The notes under the pieces are model-generated. The model saw nothing but the letters and a program-made list of their open reading frames with translations. It was not told the DNA's origin and searched no databases. 64,000 bases of DNA from Staphylococcus simiae (GTDB taxonomy: Bacteria; Bacillota; Bacilli; Staphylococcales; Staphylococcaceae), in assembly GCF_002902085.1 (NCBI RefSeq), contig NZ_PPQR01000022.1, positions 1-64,000 on the forward strand, written 5' to 3'. Of the stretch, positions 9,183 to 18,465 are shown in pieces. Position 1 is the first letter of the stretch; each line of letters starts with the position of its first letter. The translations under genes and the position numbers were made by a program.

Positions 9183-10373
9183 ATGAATCAATTCGAACCA
9201 TTATTACAACCTCTGCAATTACCTAATGGTATTCAAGTAGCTAACCGTTTCGTCTTATCGCCGATGACTACCAATTCTTCTACTAAAAATGGTCATATTA
9301 CTAATGAAGATTTACGTTATGCTGCTAGACGATCAAATAGTGCAGGTATGCAAGTCACAGGTGCAGCATATATAGAACCGTATGGTCAATTATTTGAATA
9401 TGGCTTTAACATTGCTAGCGATGATTGTATTCCAGGATTGACGAAGATGGCCGATACCATGAAGCAAGATGGTAATATCGCTATTATTCAACTCGCACAT
9501 GCTGGTCGTTTTTCTAACCAAGCTATTAGGAACTACGGCAAAGTGTATGGTCCAAGTCCTATGAAGTTACATTCTCCTATTGAACATGAAGTTATTGCTA
9601 TGACAACCGATAAAATTAACAGTGTCATTGAAGATTATAAAGCAGCAACACGTCGTGCCATTGAAGCTGGCTTTGATGGTGTTGAAATTTCTATCGCCCA
9701 ACGCTTATTAATTCAAACGTTCTTATCTACGTTTTCAAATCAACGTACCGATGAATACGGCAAGGATACGTTAGCTAACCGTGCTCGCTTTGGTTTAGAA
9801 GTCATGCAAGCCGTCCAAGAAGTCATTGATCATTATGCACCGTCAGATTTCATCTTAGGGTTTAGAGCAACGCCTGAAGAGACTCGTGGCAGTGATTTAG
9901 GCTATACCATCGACGAATTCAACCAATATATTGATTGGGTTATGGACGTAGCCAACATTCAGTATTTAGCTATTGCGAGTTGGGGACGCCATATATATCA
10001 AAATACGAGTCGTACACCTGGCAAGCATTTTGGTCGCCGTGTCAATCAAGTGGTGTACGAACACTTAAATGGACGTCTACCACTTATTGCTAGTGGTGGT
10101 ATTAACTCTCCTGAGTCAGCATTAGATGCACTACAAAATGCTGATATGGTAGGCATGTCTTCTCCATTTGTCACTGAACCAGATTTCGTCCATAAATTAG
10201 CTGACCATCGACCTCAAGATATCGATCTCAAATTTACAATGGCTGAACTAGATGACTTGGCTATCCCGGAAGCTGCCTTTAAAGATATTGTTCAGATGAT
10301 GGATTATGGCGAAGGATTAGAACGCCAAACAAGAGATGAACTCCGTAAATTACAACATAATTATGACGACTAA
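9183..10373 (+). CDS. NADH:flavin oxidoreductase, old yellow enzyme family
   Basis: FMN-binding TIM-barrel ene-reductase of 396 residues. It opens with NRFVLSPMTT (FMN site), has QLAHAGRF around residue 102, the FDGVEI...QRLLIQTFLS active-site region at about 163-184 and the C-terminal phosphate-binding SGGI at about 306. In typical members the helix reads GAHGYL; here it is AQRLL, so substrate range may differ. Divergent from the SirTM operon, as in S. aureus, where it is considered part of the same oxidative-stress locus. Confidence 0.88.
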   Translation: MNQFEPLLQPLQLPNGIQVANRFVLSPMTTNSSTKNGHITNEDLRYAARRSNSAGMQVTGAAYIEPYGQLFEYGFNIASDDCIPGLTKMADTMKQDGNIAIIQLAHAGRFSNQAIRNYGKVYGPSPMKLHSPIEHEVIAMTTDKINSVIEDYKAATRRAIEAGFDGVEISIAQRLLIQTFLSTFSNQRTDEYGKDTLANRARFGLEVMQAVQEVIDHYAPSDFILGFRATPEETRGSDLGYTIDEFNQYIDWVMDVANIQYLAIASWGRHIYQNTSRTPGKHFGRRVNQVVYEHLNGRLPLIASGGINSPESALDALQNADMVGMSSPFVTEPDFVHKLADHRPQDIDLKFTMAELDDLAIPEAAFKDIVQMMDYGEGLERQTRDELRKLQHNYDD

Positions 10374-10453
10374 TTAAAGACTTGCTGTTTTTTTAACTCG
10401 CGCATCAATCACAACAAATGATGCATCATTCTAATTTTATAGAGAACCTAATT

Positions 10454-10522
10454 AAAAGCCTTTATGCTTTGTCACTACATCTCTTAATGAGATAACATTG
10501 ACAGGCATAAAGGCTATTTTGT
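10454..10522. terminator. Bidirectional terminator
   Basis: AAAAGCCTTTATGC (10454-10467) pairs with GCATAAAGGCT (10505-10515), with A-run before and T-run after. It separates the convergent old yellow enzyme and lipoprotein genes. Confidence 0.75.
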
Positions 10523-10582
10523 TATTAATTTAACGTGTTCGATTGCTTTGCGCCATCAACCGAATTTATTATGGCAGTCAAC

Positions 10583-11572
10583 TTAAATTTCATCACCGTG
10601 CTCATCATATTTAGTCACGTTACCATCTTGATCAATAATGTAAGACCCAGCTAAGTCACCACTCTTATCAGTGTATGAAAAGCCCCATTTACCATCACCC
10701 ATTTGTTCTGGTTCTTTAAATGTGTATTCATCAGTATCTAACTTATGACCTTCATAATCTTCAACTTTATCAATAACATTGGCACGTGTTACTGTTGTAT
10801 CACTTGAACTATCATCGTCATCACTTGAGCTGTTTGAAGATGTATCAGAGTCGTCATCATCGCTTGAACTATTTGATGTTGCCTCACTTTCTGCATCTGA
10901 TAGCTGATCACTAATAGAAATCTTACTTGCTACACTATCTAAATCAGGTTCATCACCAAATCGTTTAATCAAATCATCTACTTTATATACTTGTCCTGAT
11001 TTTTGCATACTTTGATAAGTAAGTTCACTTTGTGTACCTGCAATAATTACTTCATCACGACTAATTGCAATCACTGTACGAAATGAACCTTTACTTTGAT
11101 CAACAATATATATACTCACTCCTGCAGGAACATTCTTAACACTATTCGTTTTATTTAATTGCAATTTACTTATTGGTTTTGTTTGATGCGGATTATTACC
11201 AGTAAATGACCCTGTAAATTCACCTGCTTGCAACTCTTGGGCTGTAATACTGTATTGGCCAGCATTACTATCAAATAATGCTAAGGCTAATTTATGCTGT
11301 TGATCTAAATTATCTGCTGTCATCGATGATTTAGAAGATGCTTTATTAGAATCTGATGATTGATGATTATCACTTGAAGATGACTTACTATTCGATTTAC
11401 TACTAGACGCTTTACTTGAATGTTCTTGTTGTGATTTTGATAATTTATCATCCTTTGTCGTCGTACTATCATTCACTTTACTATCCTTACTATCACTGTC
11501 ATTATTACCACATGCTGTTAATAATAATGCTGCTGCTGTTAAACCACTTGCTACATATTTAAACTTCATCAT
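10583..11572 (-). CDS. Ser/Asp-rich cell-surface lipoprotein of unknown function
   Basis: Type II signal peptide with lipobox LLTAC (Cys near 21). Residues about 25-85 are a Ser/Lys/Asp low-complexity linker, followed by a globular region (about 88-215). A second Ser/Asp linker with SSSDDDDS repeats (about 222-255) precedes a C-terminal 60-residue domain (YEGHKLDTDEYTFKEP onward). This linker-domain-linker-domain layout suggests two small extracellular domains displayed on the membrane. Start is one of two adjacent ATGs (11572 or 11569) behind AAAGGGG. I do not recognise a function. Confidence 0.75.
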   Translation of the reverse strand: MMKFKYVASGLTAAALLLTACGNNDSDSKDSKVNDSTTTKDDKLSKSQQEHSSKASSSKSNSKSSSSDNHQSSDSNKASSKSSMTADNLDQQHKLALALFDSNAGQYSITAQELQAGEFTGSFTGNNPHQTKPISKLQLNKTNSVKNVPAGVSIYIVDQSKGSFRTVIAISRDEVIIAGTQSELTYQSMQKSGQVYKVDDLIKRFGDEPDLDSVASKISISDQLSDAESEATSNSSSDDDDSDTSSNSSSDDDDSSSDTTVTRANVIDKVEDYEGHKLDTDEYTFKEPEQMGDGKWGFSYTDKSGDLAGSYIIDQDGNVTKYDEHGDEI

Positions 11573-11650
11573 AATATCCCCTTTATTTATAATCGCAACT
11601 TTTTTATATTTTTATTATACCTATTTTTTATATTTTTAGAAATACAAAAA

Positions 11651-11696
11651 ATAGCTTTCTTTAATCAGACACAATTCGTCTAATTTTAGAAAGCTA
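11651..11696 (-). terminator. Terminator after the HAD-VanW gene
   Basis: AGCTTTCT (11653-11660) pairs with AGAAAGCT (11689-11696) with an extended imperfect stem, followed on the minus strand by ATTTTTT. Confidence 0.65.
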
Positions 11697-11703
11697 ACTT
11701 TGG

Positions 11704-13080
11704 TTAATGATTTACAATTTGTTCTTGTGGAATTAAGTCGTAATCATACATAACTTCTGATCGGTTATCCCACACCAAAGTTTTATCTAACAATTTACCT
11801 GAAGTCTTTTCTTTAGTTACTTTATAGATTTGTGATTTTCTATAATATTTGTCGTTTTCTTTGTCAAAACGATGCTGCTCTTCGACTATGTCATATTCAT
11901 ATGGTATAGGTTCTTCCGAGCGTAGAGTGGCATGTAGTTGGTTGTCTGCTACCCATAAGCATAATTGCATTGCTTGGTTTGTGTCATTTTTAAAGCAATA
12001 ATCTACATAATTATAAGATACAGATGTACCATTACTTAACGGCTTTCTTTCACCTTGTTCCGGCGCTAATGCATCTGAATGATGATGAAATTCTGTAATG
12101 GTTAACGGACTATGTAAAATGAGTAAGTTAATTGTATTAGCTAGGTTACATAAGCCTCCACCCGTTCCCGCTTGAACTTGATTGTTAACAATGACACGTC
12201 CGTCTTTATAGCCGTTTTTCTTATTAACTTTACCTACAAGCTTCCAAAATGAAAATGTCTCCCCAGGTCGTATAACAATCCCATTTATTTTGGCTGCCGA
12301 TTTATCAATATTATACGCTTTATTGTATTGAAGCTCTGGATCAATACCTTTACCTGTCTTAATTAAATTGGATGTGTATGAATAAATTTGATTAGGTAAT
12401 AATTGTGTTTGTTGATGTGTCGCAAACACTTTCTTAGTTAATTTATTATTCAGATGTCGACGTAATGTTTCTTTTGTTACAGCTGCTTGATATAATAATG
12501 GACTTCTTTCGCTCAAACGTTTTTTCTCTTGCGTCTTTTTCATCACTGGTAATGTTGTGGTTGAGACACGTTGTTGCAGCTTAAAAAGACTCAACAATGC
12601 ATGTTCTATTTTCCTCTTTTTACCAATAGTTGTTTCACCTTCATGTAATAAGTATTTCACCATGATACTTTTAATGCCACTACGATTCGCCCCTAAAATA
12701 TCTGTGAATATTTGATCACCAATCACAATAACGTTTGAAGGTGCCATATTTAACATGTCTAGTGCTTTATAATAATTAATCGTATTCGGTTTATTTGCCA
12801 TCGGAATATATTGTGTCTGAATATTCTCATTGAATAGTGCAATACGTTCATCACTATTATTAGATAAAAATAATGTTTGTAGACCAATGGCATGAATGTC
12901 TTCAAACAGTAACTCTATATCTTTAGTTACTTCTGCACCATGTGGCACAAGAGTACTATCAATATCAAAAATAATGCCACGATACCCCAAATCATATAGT
13001 TTTTGAAAGTCTATATCATTAACACTATCAGCATAAGCATCTGGGAAAAGATTATTTTTATATTTCTTCAAATTAAACAC
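11704..13080 (-). CDS. Fusion of YqeG-type HAD phosphatase and VanW domain
   Basis: Residues 1 to about 165 are a HAD-superfamily IIIA phosphatase of the YqeG type. All four motifs are intact: DIDSTL (Asp39, Asp41), LSNN (Ser73), Lys97, and GDQIFTD (Asp122, Asp127). After a basic linker, residues about 205-450 form a VanW family domain (IRPGETFSFWKLVG, AGTGGGLCNLANTINLL, HHHSDAL). No signal peptide or membrane segment is evident. VanW domains (YoaR/VanW of vanB clusters) are usually secreted or membrane-anchored, so a cytoplasmic phosphatase fused to one is odd. Starts at GTG 13080 or TTG 13071; both have only a weak AGGA site. Confidence 0.8.
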   Translation of the reverse strand: MFNLKKYKNNLFPDAYADSVNDIDFQKLYDLGYRGIIFDIDSTLVPHGAEVTKDIELLFEDIHAIGLQTLFLSNNSDERIALFNENIQTQYIPMANKPNTINYYKALDMLNMAPSNVIVIGDQIFTDILGANRSGIKSIMVKYLLHEGETTIGKKRKIEHALLSLFKLQQRVSTTTLPVMKKTQEKKRLSERSPLLYQAAVTKETLRRHLNNKLTKKVFATHQQTQLLPNQIYSYTSNLIKTGKGIDPELQYNKAYNIDKSAAKINGIVIRPGETFSFWKLVGKVNKKNGYKDGRVIVNNQVQAGTGGGLCNLANTINLLILHSPLTITEFHHHSDALAPEQGERKPLSNGTSVSYNYVDYCFKNDTNQAMQLCLWVADNQLHATLRSEEPIPYEYDIVEEQHRFDKENDKYYRKSQIYKVTKEKTSGKLLDKTLVWDNRSEVMYDYDLIPQEQIVNH

Positions 13081-13215
13081 ATCCTGTTAACATTATTTTT
13101 ATGTTTTATATTTTTATAAATATGTTGCTTATAAACATATATGAGTGTAAACTTTAAAAGAAAATATGTCAATTACATACATAATAATAAGTTTATTTTA
13201 ACTAAAGGGGATTAT

Positions 13216-13893
13216 ATGTTGAACAATACAGAATTAATAGTCATGTTAACGCATAATGATTATACAGTAGCAAATGCGCCACAAATTTTTGAAGAATGTA
13301 AAGATGCTCAAGCAAAATTTTGGGGATTTAAAGATAAGGGATTAGCTGTAGAAGAGATGAAAGCATTATTTAGTTATATGAAGCGTTGTGATAAGACAAC
13401 ATTTTTAGAAATTGTTGAATATACAGAGCCAGAATGCCTTGAAGGTGCTAAATTAGCAAAATACTGTGGTTGTGATGTCCTTATGGGAACCACTTATTTC
13501 GATTCAATTAATACGTATTGTCAACAAAACAACATTAAATATTTACCATTTGCTGGTGATATTAGCGACAGACCTTCTATTTTACATGGGGATATTGATG
13601 ATATTATTACTACTGCTAATCAAAATATAAAAAAGGGTATCTACGGGTTTGATTTATTAGGTTATCGCTATACGGGTGATGCACCATTATTAATACGTTC
13701 ATTTGTACAACAAATTGAAGCACCTGTGTGTGTAGCTGGTAGTATTGATAGTTACGATAAATTAGATTTCATTAAAACTGTGTCACCATGGGCGTTTACC
13801 ATAGGCAGTGCCTTTTTTGATAACAAATTCAACGGTTCATTTAAAGAACAAATCAACACAGTTTGCGAATATGTTAATTCATACTTTAATTAA
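13216..13893 (+). CDS. TIM-barrel-like protein of unknown function
   Basis: About 225 residues beginning MLNNTELIVML; this start follows TAAAGGGG, whereas an in-frame ATG at 13141 has no ribosome site. The alternation of short hydrophobic strands (ELIVMLTH, FLEIVEY, CDVLMGT, YLPFAGDI, GIYGFDLLGY, APVCVAGSI, WAFTIGSAFF) suggests a (beta/alpha)8 barrel with a C-terminal phosphate-binding GSI/GSA pair, as in phosphosugar isomerases and epimerases. No specific family is recognised. It stands alone between a divergent HAD-VanW gene and a convergent MFS gene. Confidence 0.7.
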   Translation: MLNNTELIVMLTHNDYTVANAPQIFEECKDAQAKFWGFKDKGLAVEEMKALFSYMKRCDKTTFLEIVEYTEPECLEGAKLAKYCGCDVLMGTTYFDSINTYCQQNNIKYLPFAGDISDRPSILHGDIDDIITTANQNIKKGIYGFDLLGYRYTGDAPLLIRSFVQQIEAPVCVAGSIDSYDKLDFIKTVSPWAFTIGSAFFDNKFNGSFKEQINTVCEYVNSYFN

Positions 13894-13977
13894 AGTAACA
13901 TTTCGTAATTAATTAGACTGCTAAATTTTCATCGATACACTATAAATTATTCTTGAAAATGACAGAACTATAATAAA

Positions 13978-14041
13978 GAGCTCTCTGCCAAATTGGATTG
14001 ATATATAACTATTCACTATTTATTTATCAGCCATAAAAAAT
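13978..14041 (+). repeat. Decayed minimal family A element
   Basis: GAGCTCTCTGCCAAATTGG, GATTGATAT, TATTCACTATTTATTTATCAG and CCATAAAAAATA follow the order of the family A ends with no STAR cargo between. Several changes from the consensus. Confidence 0.5.
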
Positions 14042-14049
14042 AATAAAAC

Positions 14050-14112
14050 TATAAAAAGGTAGTTATGACATTGCAATAACATGAATTGTTACGCTTGTTC
14101 ATAACTACCTTT
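14050..14112 (-). terminator. Terminator of the CynX-type transporter gene
   Basis: AAAGGTAGTTATGA (14055-14068) / TCATAACTACCTTT (14099-14112), followed on the minus strand by TTTTTATAG. Confidence 0.8.
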
Positions 14113-14120
14113 GATGTTGT

Positions 14121-15341
14121 TTAACTATGTGTTTCGTCTTCAATTACTTTATTTTTAGCAGATGGATAACCTACGATAAAGAACAATATAGACATAATAA
14201 TTAAGGCAATAATACCTGATACCCAGCTACCTGTCAGGTCATGTAAATAACCTACTAAGAATGGGCCTACTGCAGCAATTAAGTAACCGATAGACTGACC
14301 GAAGCCAGATAATGAAATACTGCCGCCATGTGTACGCGCACGTATTGAAAAGAAAGTCATACACAAGCTGAAACATGCACCCATCGCTAGTCCGGCAATG
14401 ATCATACCAATAACTAATAATGTTAATGATTGTGTAAAGAACAGTCCGAAACCAACTAAGAATAAAATCGTAATGATACTAACTAGAATACGTTGATCTT
14501 TCAATTTAGATGCAATAATTGGGAAGGTAAATGTCATTGGCACTTGTGAAAATTGGTTAAGCATTAATAAATAACCAGCTGTGGCAAATGATAGACCACG
14601 ATCAACAAGAATAGATGGTACCCACGCAACTACCGTATAAAATACCATAGATTGGAAGCCCATGGTTAAAGCGACTAACCATGCTAATTTTGATTTAGTT
14701 ATATTTACTTTTTTAACATTTTCCTTTTCAGTGGCAGCTGCTGTTTGTTGTTCAAGTTTAATACCATTTTTAGCTCTAGGCAGCCATAAAATCAATGCAA
14801 GTACGGCTAAAATGACCCAGAAAGATAAAGATAATCTAAAGCCTAACGGTGACATTTCAGACAGAGGTACACTAAGCCCCCCACCTACACCTGCTGTAAA
14901 ATTCATCGTACCACTATATATCCCTGTCGTTACACCAATTTGTAATGGAAAATACCATTTAATGTAACTTGGTAACATCACGTTACCAAAAGCAATAGCT
15001 ATCCCTATTAATATGGTACCAACAATAAATAACGTAAAATCTCCTGATACTCTTAAAATAAGTGCAACAATTAATAATATCATGGCATACGTAATTGTTC
15101 GTGACATTGTTAATTTGGCCGTTACTTTAGAAACTAACGGTGAAACGATAGCAAATATTAATAAAGGAATTGTTGTTAGTATACCTGCAATACCATTATT
15201 AATATGCATCACTTCTTTAATTTCATCGATGACTGGTCCTACCGATGTTAATGGTGCACGTAGTGTAGATGCAATTAACACGATAGCTATCATGAGTCCC
15301 CAATTTTCTTGTAGCCTATGTACTTTATAGGGCTGATCCAT
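14121..15341 (-). CDS. CynX/NimT family MFS transporter
   Basis: Twelve-segment major facilitator of 406 residues with the CynX/NimT family N-terminal pattern TLRAPLTSVGPVIDEI, a cytoplasmic loop near residues 190-215 and the central hydrophilic break expected of MFS 6+6 architecture. Substrates in the family are small anions such as cyanate, or 2-nitroimidazole. It follows the allantoin operon on the same strand, but a terminator lies between them, so it is probably its own unit. A role in exporting or importing a ureide-derived anion is possible and unproven. Confidence 0.82.
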   Translation of the reverse strand: MDQPYKVHRLQENWGLMIAIVLIASTLRAPLTSVGPVIDEIKEVMHINNGIAGILTTIPLLIFAIVSPLVSKVTAKLTMSRTITYAMILLIVALILRVSGDFTLFIVGTILIGIAIAFGNVMLPSYIKWYFPLQIGVTTGIYSGTMNFTAGVGGGLSVPLSEMSPLGFRLSLSFWVILAVLALILWLPRAKNGIKLEQQTAAATEKENVKKVNITKSKLAWLVALTMGFQSMVFYTVVAWVPSILVDRGLSFATAGYLLMLNQFSQVPMTFTFPIIASKLKDQRILVSIITILFLVGFGLFFTQSLTLLVIGMIIAGLAMGACFSLCMTFFSIRARTHGGSISLSGFGQSIGYLIAAVGPFLVGYLHDLTGSWVSGIIALIIMSILFFIVGYPSAKNKVIEDETHS

Positions 15342-15419
15342 ATTAAAACTCCTTCCCTGTTCTAAATTAACATTCCTTCAACTTTAATGAGTCCATTCAA
15401 ACATTATCATTTTTATGGT

Positions 15420-15466
15420 CAAAAAATTGAAAGAATCGTTCAACAGTATGTACTGTTTGAACGATC
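15420..15466 (-). terminator. Terminator of the allantoin/oxamate operon
   Basis: ATCGTTCAACAGTA (15435-15448) pairs with TACTGTTTGAACGAT (15451-15465), followed on the minus strand by TCAATTTTTTG. It ends the long minus-strand operon after carbamate kinase. Confidence 0.8.
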
Positions 15467-15477
15467 CAACTTTATAA

Positions 15478-16419
15478 CTAATCTGCAACTACACGTGTAC
15501 CTGCTTTACCTTCAGCTGCTTCAATAGCATCATCTAAAGAACAGATTATCGCTTCTTTGCCACTTTCAGCAAAACGAATAGCAGCTTCCATTTTAGGTAA
15601 CATACTACCTGCTGGGAATTGTCCTTCATCTACATATTGTTTTGCTTGTGATACAGTAATCGTTTCTAATTTTTCTTCGTTCATTTTACCATAGTTAATA
15701 TAAACATTAGAAACATCTGTTAACATCATAAAGACATCAGCGTCAACTTGTTCAGCTAATTTTAAACCTGAACGGTCTTTATCAATAACCGCTTCAACAC
15801 CTTGAATATCACCTTTAGCATCTTTATAGACTGGAATACCACCACCACCTGATGAAATAACGATAGCTTGATGCTCAATTAATGTTTTAATTTGTTCAAC
15901 ACCATGAATAACTAAAGGTTCTGGCGAAGGAACTACACGACGATAGCCTCTACCAGCATCTTCTGACATCACATAACCATATTGACGTTCTAATGCTTCA
16001 GCTTCTTCTTTATCAAAGAAGACACCAATGGGTTTAGTTGGATTATCAAAAGCTTTATCGTCTTTATCTACTTCAGTCATTGTTAACAAACTAACAACAT
16101 TGCTATCAATACGCATATCATTTAAGTGATTTTTCAAAGCTTTTTCTAACATGAAACCAATAAAACCTTGCGATTCAGCATTACACGCATAAATCGGTAA
16201 TGGTTCAACATAATCTTTAGCAATTTCATTTTGTGTAATAATATTGCCAACTTGTGGGCCATTACCGTGTGTAATGACAATATTATGTCCAACTTTTTTC
16301 AATTCTGCCATTCTACGCGCAGCTGAATATACATTATTATATTGATTCTGATATGTAGCTTCTTGTTTAGGTTGTAAAATTGCATTACCACCTAGTGCTA
16401 ACACTATATTTTTACCCAT
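15478..16419 (-). CDS. arcC: Carbamate kinase (AllK-type context)
   Basis: Transfers phosphate from carbamoyl phosphate to ADP, yielding ATP, CO2 and NH3. A typical amino-acid kinase fold: VLALGGNAI (residues 5-13), ITHGNGPQVGN (about 49-59), VISSGGGGIPVY, and VDADVFMMLTDV. 313 residues. It is not beside arginine deiminase genes; it is the last gene of the FdrA-AllG-AllH operon and overlaps allH by 8 bp, so its carbamoyl phosphate should come from oxamate transcarbamylase. In E. coli the equivalent has been called AllK. Confidence 0.93.
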   Translation of the reverse strand: MGKNIVLALGGNAILQPKQEATYQNQYNNVYSAARRMAELKKVGHNIVITHGNGPQVGNIITQNEIAKDYVEPLPIYACNAESQGFIGFMLEKALKNHLNDMRIDSNVVSLLTMTEVDKDDKAFDNPTKPIGVFFDKEEAEALERQYGYVMSEDAGRGYRRVVPSPEPLVIHGVEQIKTLIEHQAIVISSGGGGIPVYKDAKGDIQGVEAVIDKDRSGLKLAEQVDADVFMMLTDVSNVYINYGKMNEEKLETITVSQAKQYVDEGQFPAGSMLPKMEAAIRFAESGKEAIICSLDDAIEAAEGKAGTRVVAD

Positions 16420-17203
16420 TATCTATCTCACTCCTCATATTAAGTGCCAAGTAGATGCCATACAAAGTATCTTTACCTGACGACGAACCTACTTGTAATA
16501 ATTGCTCAATCGTTTCAATAGATGGATAGTGTAGTAATTTAATAATTTTAGAACTAAACTCACCATTTATGGCATAGTATAAAAAAGTTTCAGACACGAG
16601 CGTTGTGTATTGATGATTTAATAAATGCGCAATATCATCTAGATGATGCTGTGCTATAAAAGGTGTAACATAGTGTATTGCTAATATCCCAGATAATATG
16701 TCATCTCCAGTTGGTGTTAACCCTTGGCCTCTACCAATTAGAAATTGCAGTTCACTAGTTACAGCTACATCATCAGTTATTAGAGCTTTTAATACTTGCT
16801 TCATGCGTGCTTTACTAAAATCACTATCATCAAAGTCTGAAAAGTCATAATGTGCTATTGCTTGCTGAAGTTGTTCTAAGCGAACAACTTCAGGCTGCAA
16901 TAACAATTCATGTTGAGCTACTTTCCAGCGTAATTGTATGTTATTTGCAAATTGTATCGTCTGATGCTTAACTGTCATCACACTTCCGACTTCAATTTGT
17001 TGTAATATATCATCTCTAGTTTGTTGATCTACCGTAATACCAAACGGAAACATACCATTATCATCTGTTCCAATAAAGATTAAGTCATCATTATCTGTGA
17101 TAACATTAAAGCCTTTATTGAATTTACTATGCACCGTTAATAATGGGTGCTGAGATAATATACGATGCGCATGTTTGCCAATTGATCGTGCTGTTAAAAT
17201 CAC
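16412..17203 (-). CDS. allH: AllH-like DUF2877 protein, oxamate carbamoyltransferase subunit
   Basis: 263-residue protein of the DUF2877 (YlbF of E. coli) family. The hallmark GRGQGLTPTGDDILSG lies near residues 153-168. Starts at a GTG that overlaps the allG stop by 4 bp. With FdrA and AllG it makes up the set reported as oxamic transcarbamylase in E. coli, converting oxalurate plus phosphate to oxamate and carbamoyl phosphate. The subunit role is from that work, not visible in the sequence. Confidence 0.85.
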   Translation of the reverse strand: MILTARSIGKHAHRILSQHPLLTVHSKFNKGFNVITDNDDLIFIGTDDNGMFPFGITVDQQTRDDILQQIEVGSVMTVKHQTIQFANNIQLRWKVAQHELLLQPEVVRLEQLQQAIAHYDFSDFDDSDFSKARMKQVLKALITDDVAVTSELQFLIGRGQGLTPTGDDILSGILAIHYVTPFIAQHHLDDIAHLLNHQYTTLVSETFLYYAINGEFSSKIIKLLHYPSIETIEQLLQVGSSSGKDTLYGIYLALNMRSEIDNG

Positions 17204-18465
17204 GCGTTGAATCCTAATTTTTCAGCGTATGCAGTGATTGCTTTTTCGAAACATTCTATTGGTGGATGTACTGTACCCGCACCAATTTGTCCATAACCAG
17301 CTATCTTATGTGCAATACCTGTATTAATTACTGGTGTAATACCTGTTTCAACTACTTTACGTGCATCAATACCTAAGCAAGCACCTTTAAAGTTCCATGT
17401 TGGAATAACGAAGTTAGGATTTTCACCTAAACAAATTTCCATCATTTCATTACTTGTTTCTAAAGCGTCATCAAAGCCACCAGTACCAACAAAGCGTGTT
17501 ACTGCTGGTGCAGCAATCATTGCCATACCGCCAACACCAATTGTTTCAGTAATAGCTGAATCTCCGATATCTTTATTGGCATCATCTTTTGAATAGCCAG
17601 TGAAATATAAACCTTCTGGTGTATTTGCCGGTGCAGTAAACCATTCATCGCCCATACCAGCAATACGGATACCAAAGTTTTCACCATTACGGCACATTGC
17701 AGTTACAACTGTACCATGTTTAATTTCACGTGCTGCATCCATCATCGCTTTACCTGTTGCCATAGCAACATTTAAGAAGAATTGATCTGTATCTGATAAG
17801 AACTGGATAACATCGATACGGTCTTGTTGATCTACATCTTCTAAAGCTGTAATAATTGGTGCAACTTCTTTTAAGAACGCTAGTGAAGCTGCAATATTAC
17901 GTTGGTGGAATTCGTCACCCATAGCAATTGCTTTAGCAATTAATACATTAACATTTAAACCTTCATCCATTTGACGAATGGCTTTGCTAAGTACTGGACC
18001 TAGAACATCTTGCATCCATTTCAAACGCTTAATAACCGTTTCATTATAAGCACCGAAACGTAATACTGCGCCAATACCTTCGTTCATTTGGCAATATGCT
18101 TCGTTACCATTTTCTCTATTTTCAACAACTAATACAGGCATGTTTGCTGATGTAATACCACCCATTGGCCCAACAGCATTAACGTGGTGACAAGGTATTA
18201 ATGTAATCTCACCATTTTCTAATAATTGACGTGCACCGGCTTCATCTTCAGCCCATCCTTCAAATAAAATGGCACCGACACATGAACCTTGCATAGGGTC
18301 AGTCATATTTTCATATTTAATTGGAGGACCTGCATGTAGTAAGACATGCTCTTTTAATTCTGGAATCTTATCTTTTGCTGGTACAACATCTACTAGGAAC
18401 GGAGCAGCTGCCACCATTTTATCAATGACTGCTTGGTTTGCTTCATCAATTGTTTGATAACTCAT
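17200..18465 (-). CDS. allG: AllG-like DUF1116 protein, oxamate carbamoyltransferase subunit
   Basis: 421-residue protein of the DUF1116 (YlbE) family. Conserved segments include CHHVNAVGPMGGITSANMPV (about 99-118), AMCRNGENFGIRIAG (about 255-269) and the C-terminal GQIGAGTVHPPIECF. It starts one base into the fdrA stop (TAATG) behind AAAGGAGAG. Always found with fdrA and a DUF2877 gene in this type of cluster; probable catalytic partner in oxalurate phosphorolysis. Confidence 0.87.
   Translation of the reverse strand: MSYQTIDEANQAVIDKMVAAAPFLVDVVPAKDKIPELKEHVLLHAGPPIKYENMTDPMQGSCVGAILFEGWAEDEAGARQLLENGEITLIPCHHVNAVGPMGGITSANMPVLVVENRENGNEAYCQMNEGIGAVLRFGAYNETVIKRLKWMQDVLGPVLSKAIRQMDEGLNVNVLIAKAIAMGDEFHQRNIAASLAFLKEVAPIITALEDVDQQDRIDVIQFLSDTDQFFLNVAMATGKAMMDAAREIKHGTVVTAMCRNGENFGIRIAGMGDEWFTAPANTPEGLYFTGYSKDDANKDIGDSAITETIGVGGMAMIAAPAVTRFVGTGGFDDALETSNEMMEICLGENPNFVIPTWNFKGACLGIDARKVVETGITPVINTGIAHKIAGYGQIGAGTVHPPIECFEKAITAYAEKLGFNA

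Noticed and set aside
15478-16419. Carbamate kinase as part of an arginine deiminase cluster
   Set aside because: No arcA, arcB or arcD is present; overlap with allH ties it to the ureide operon.
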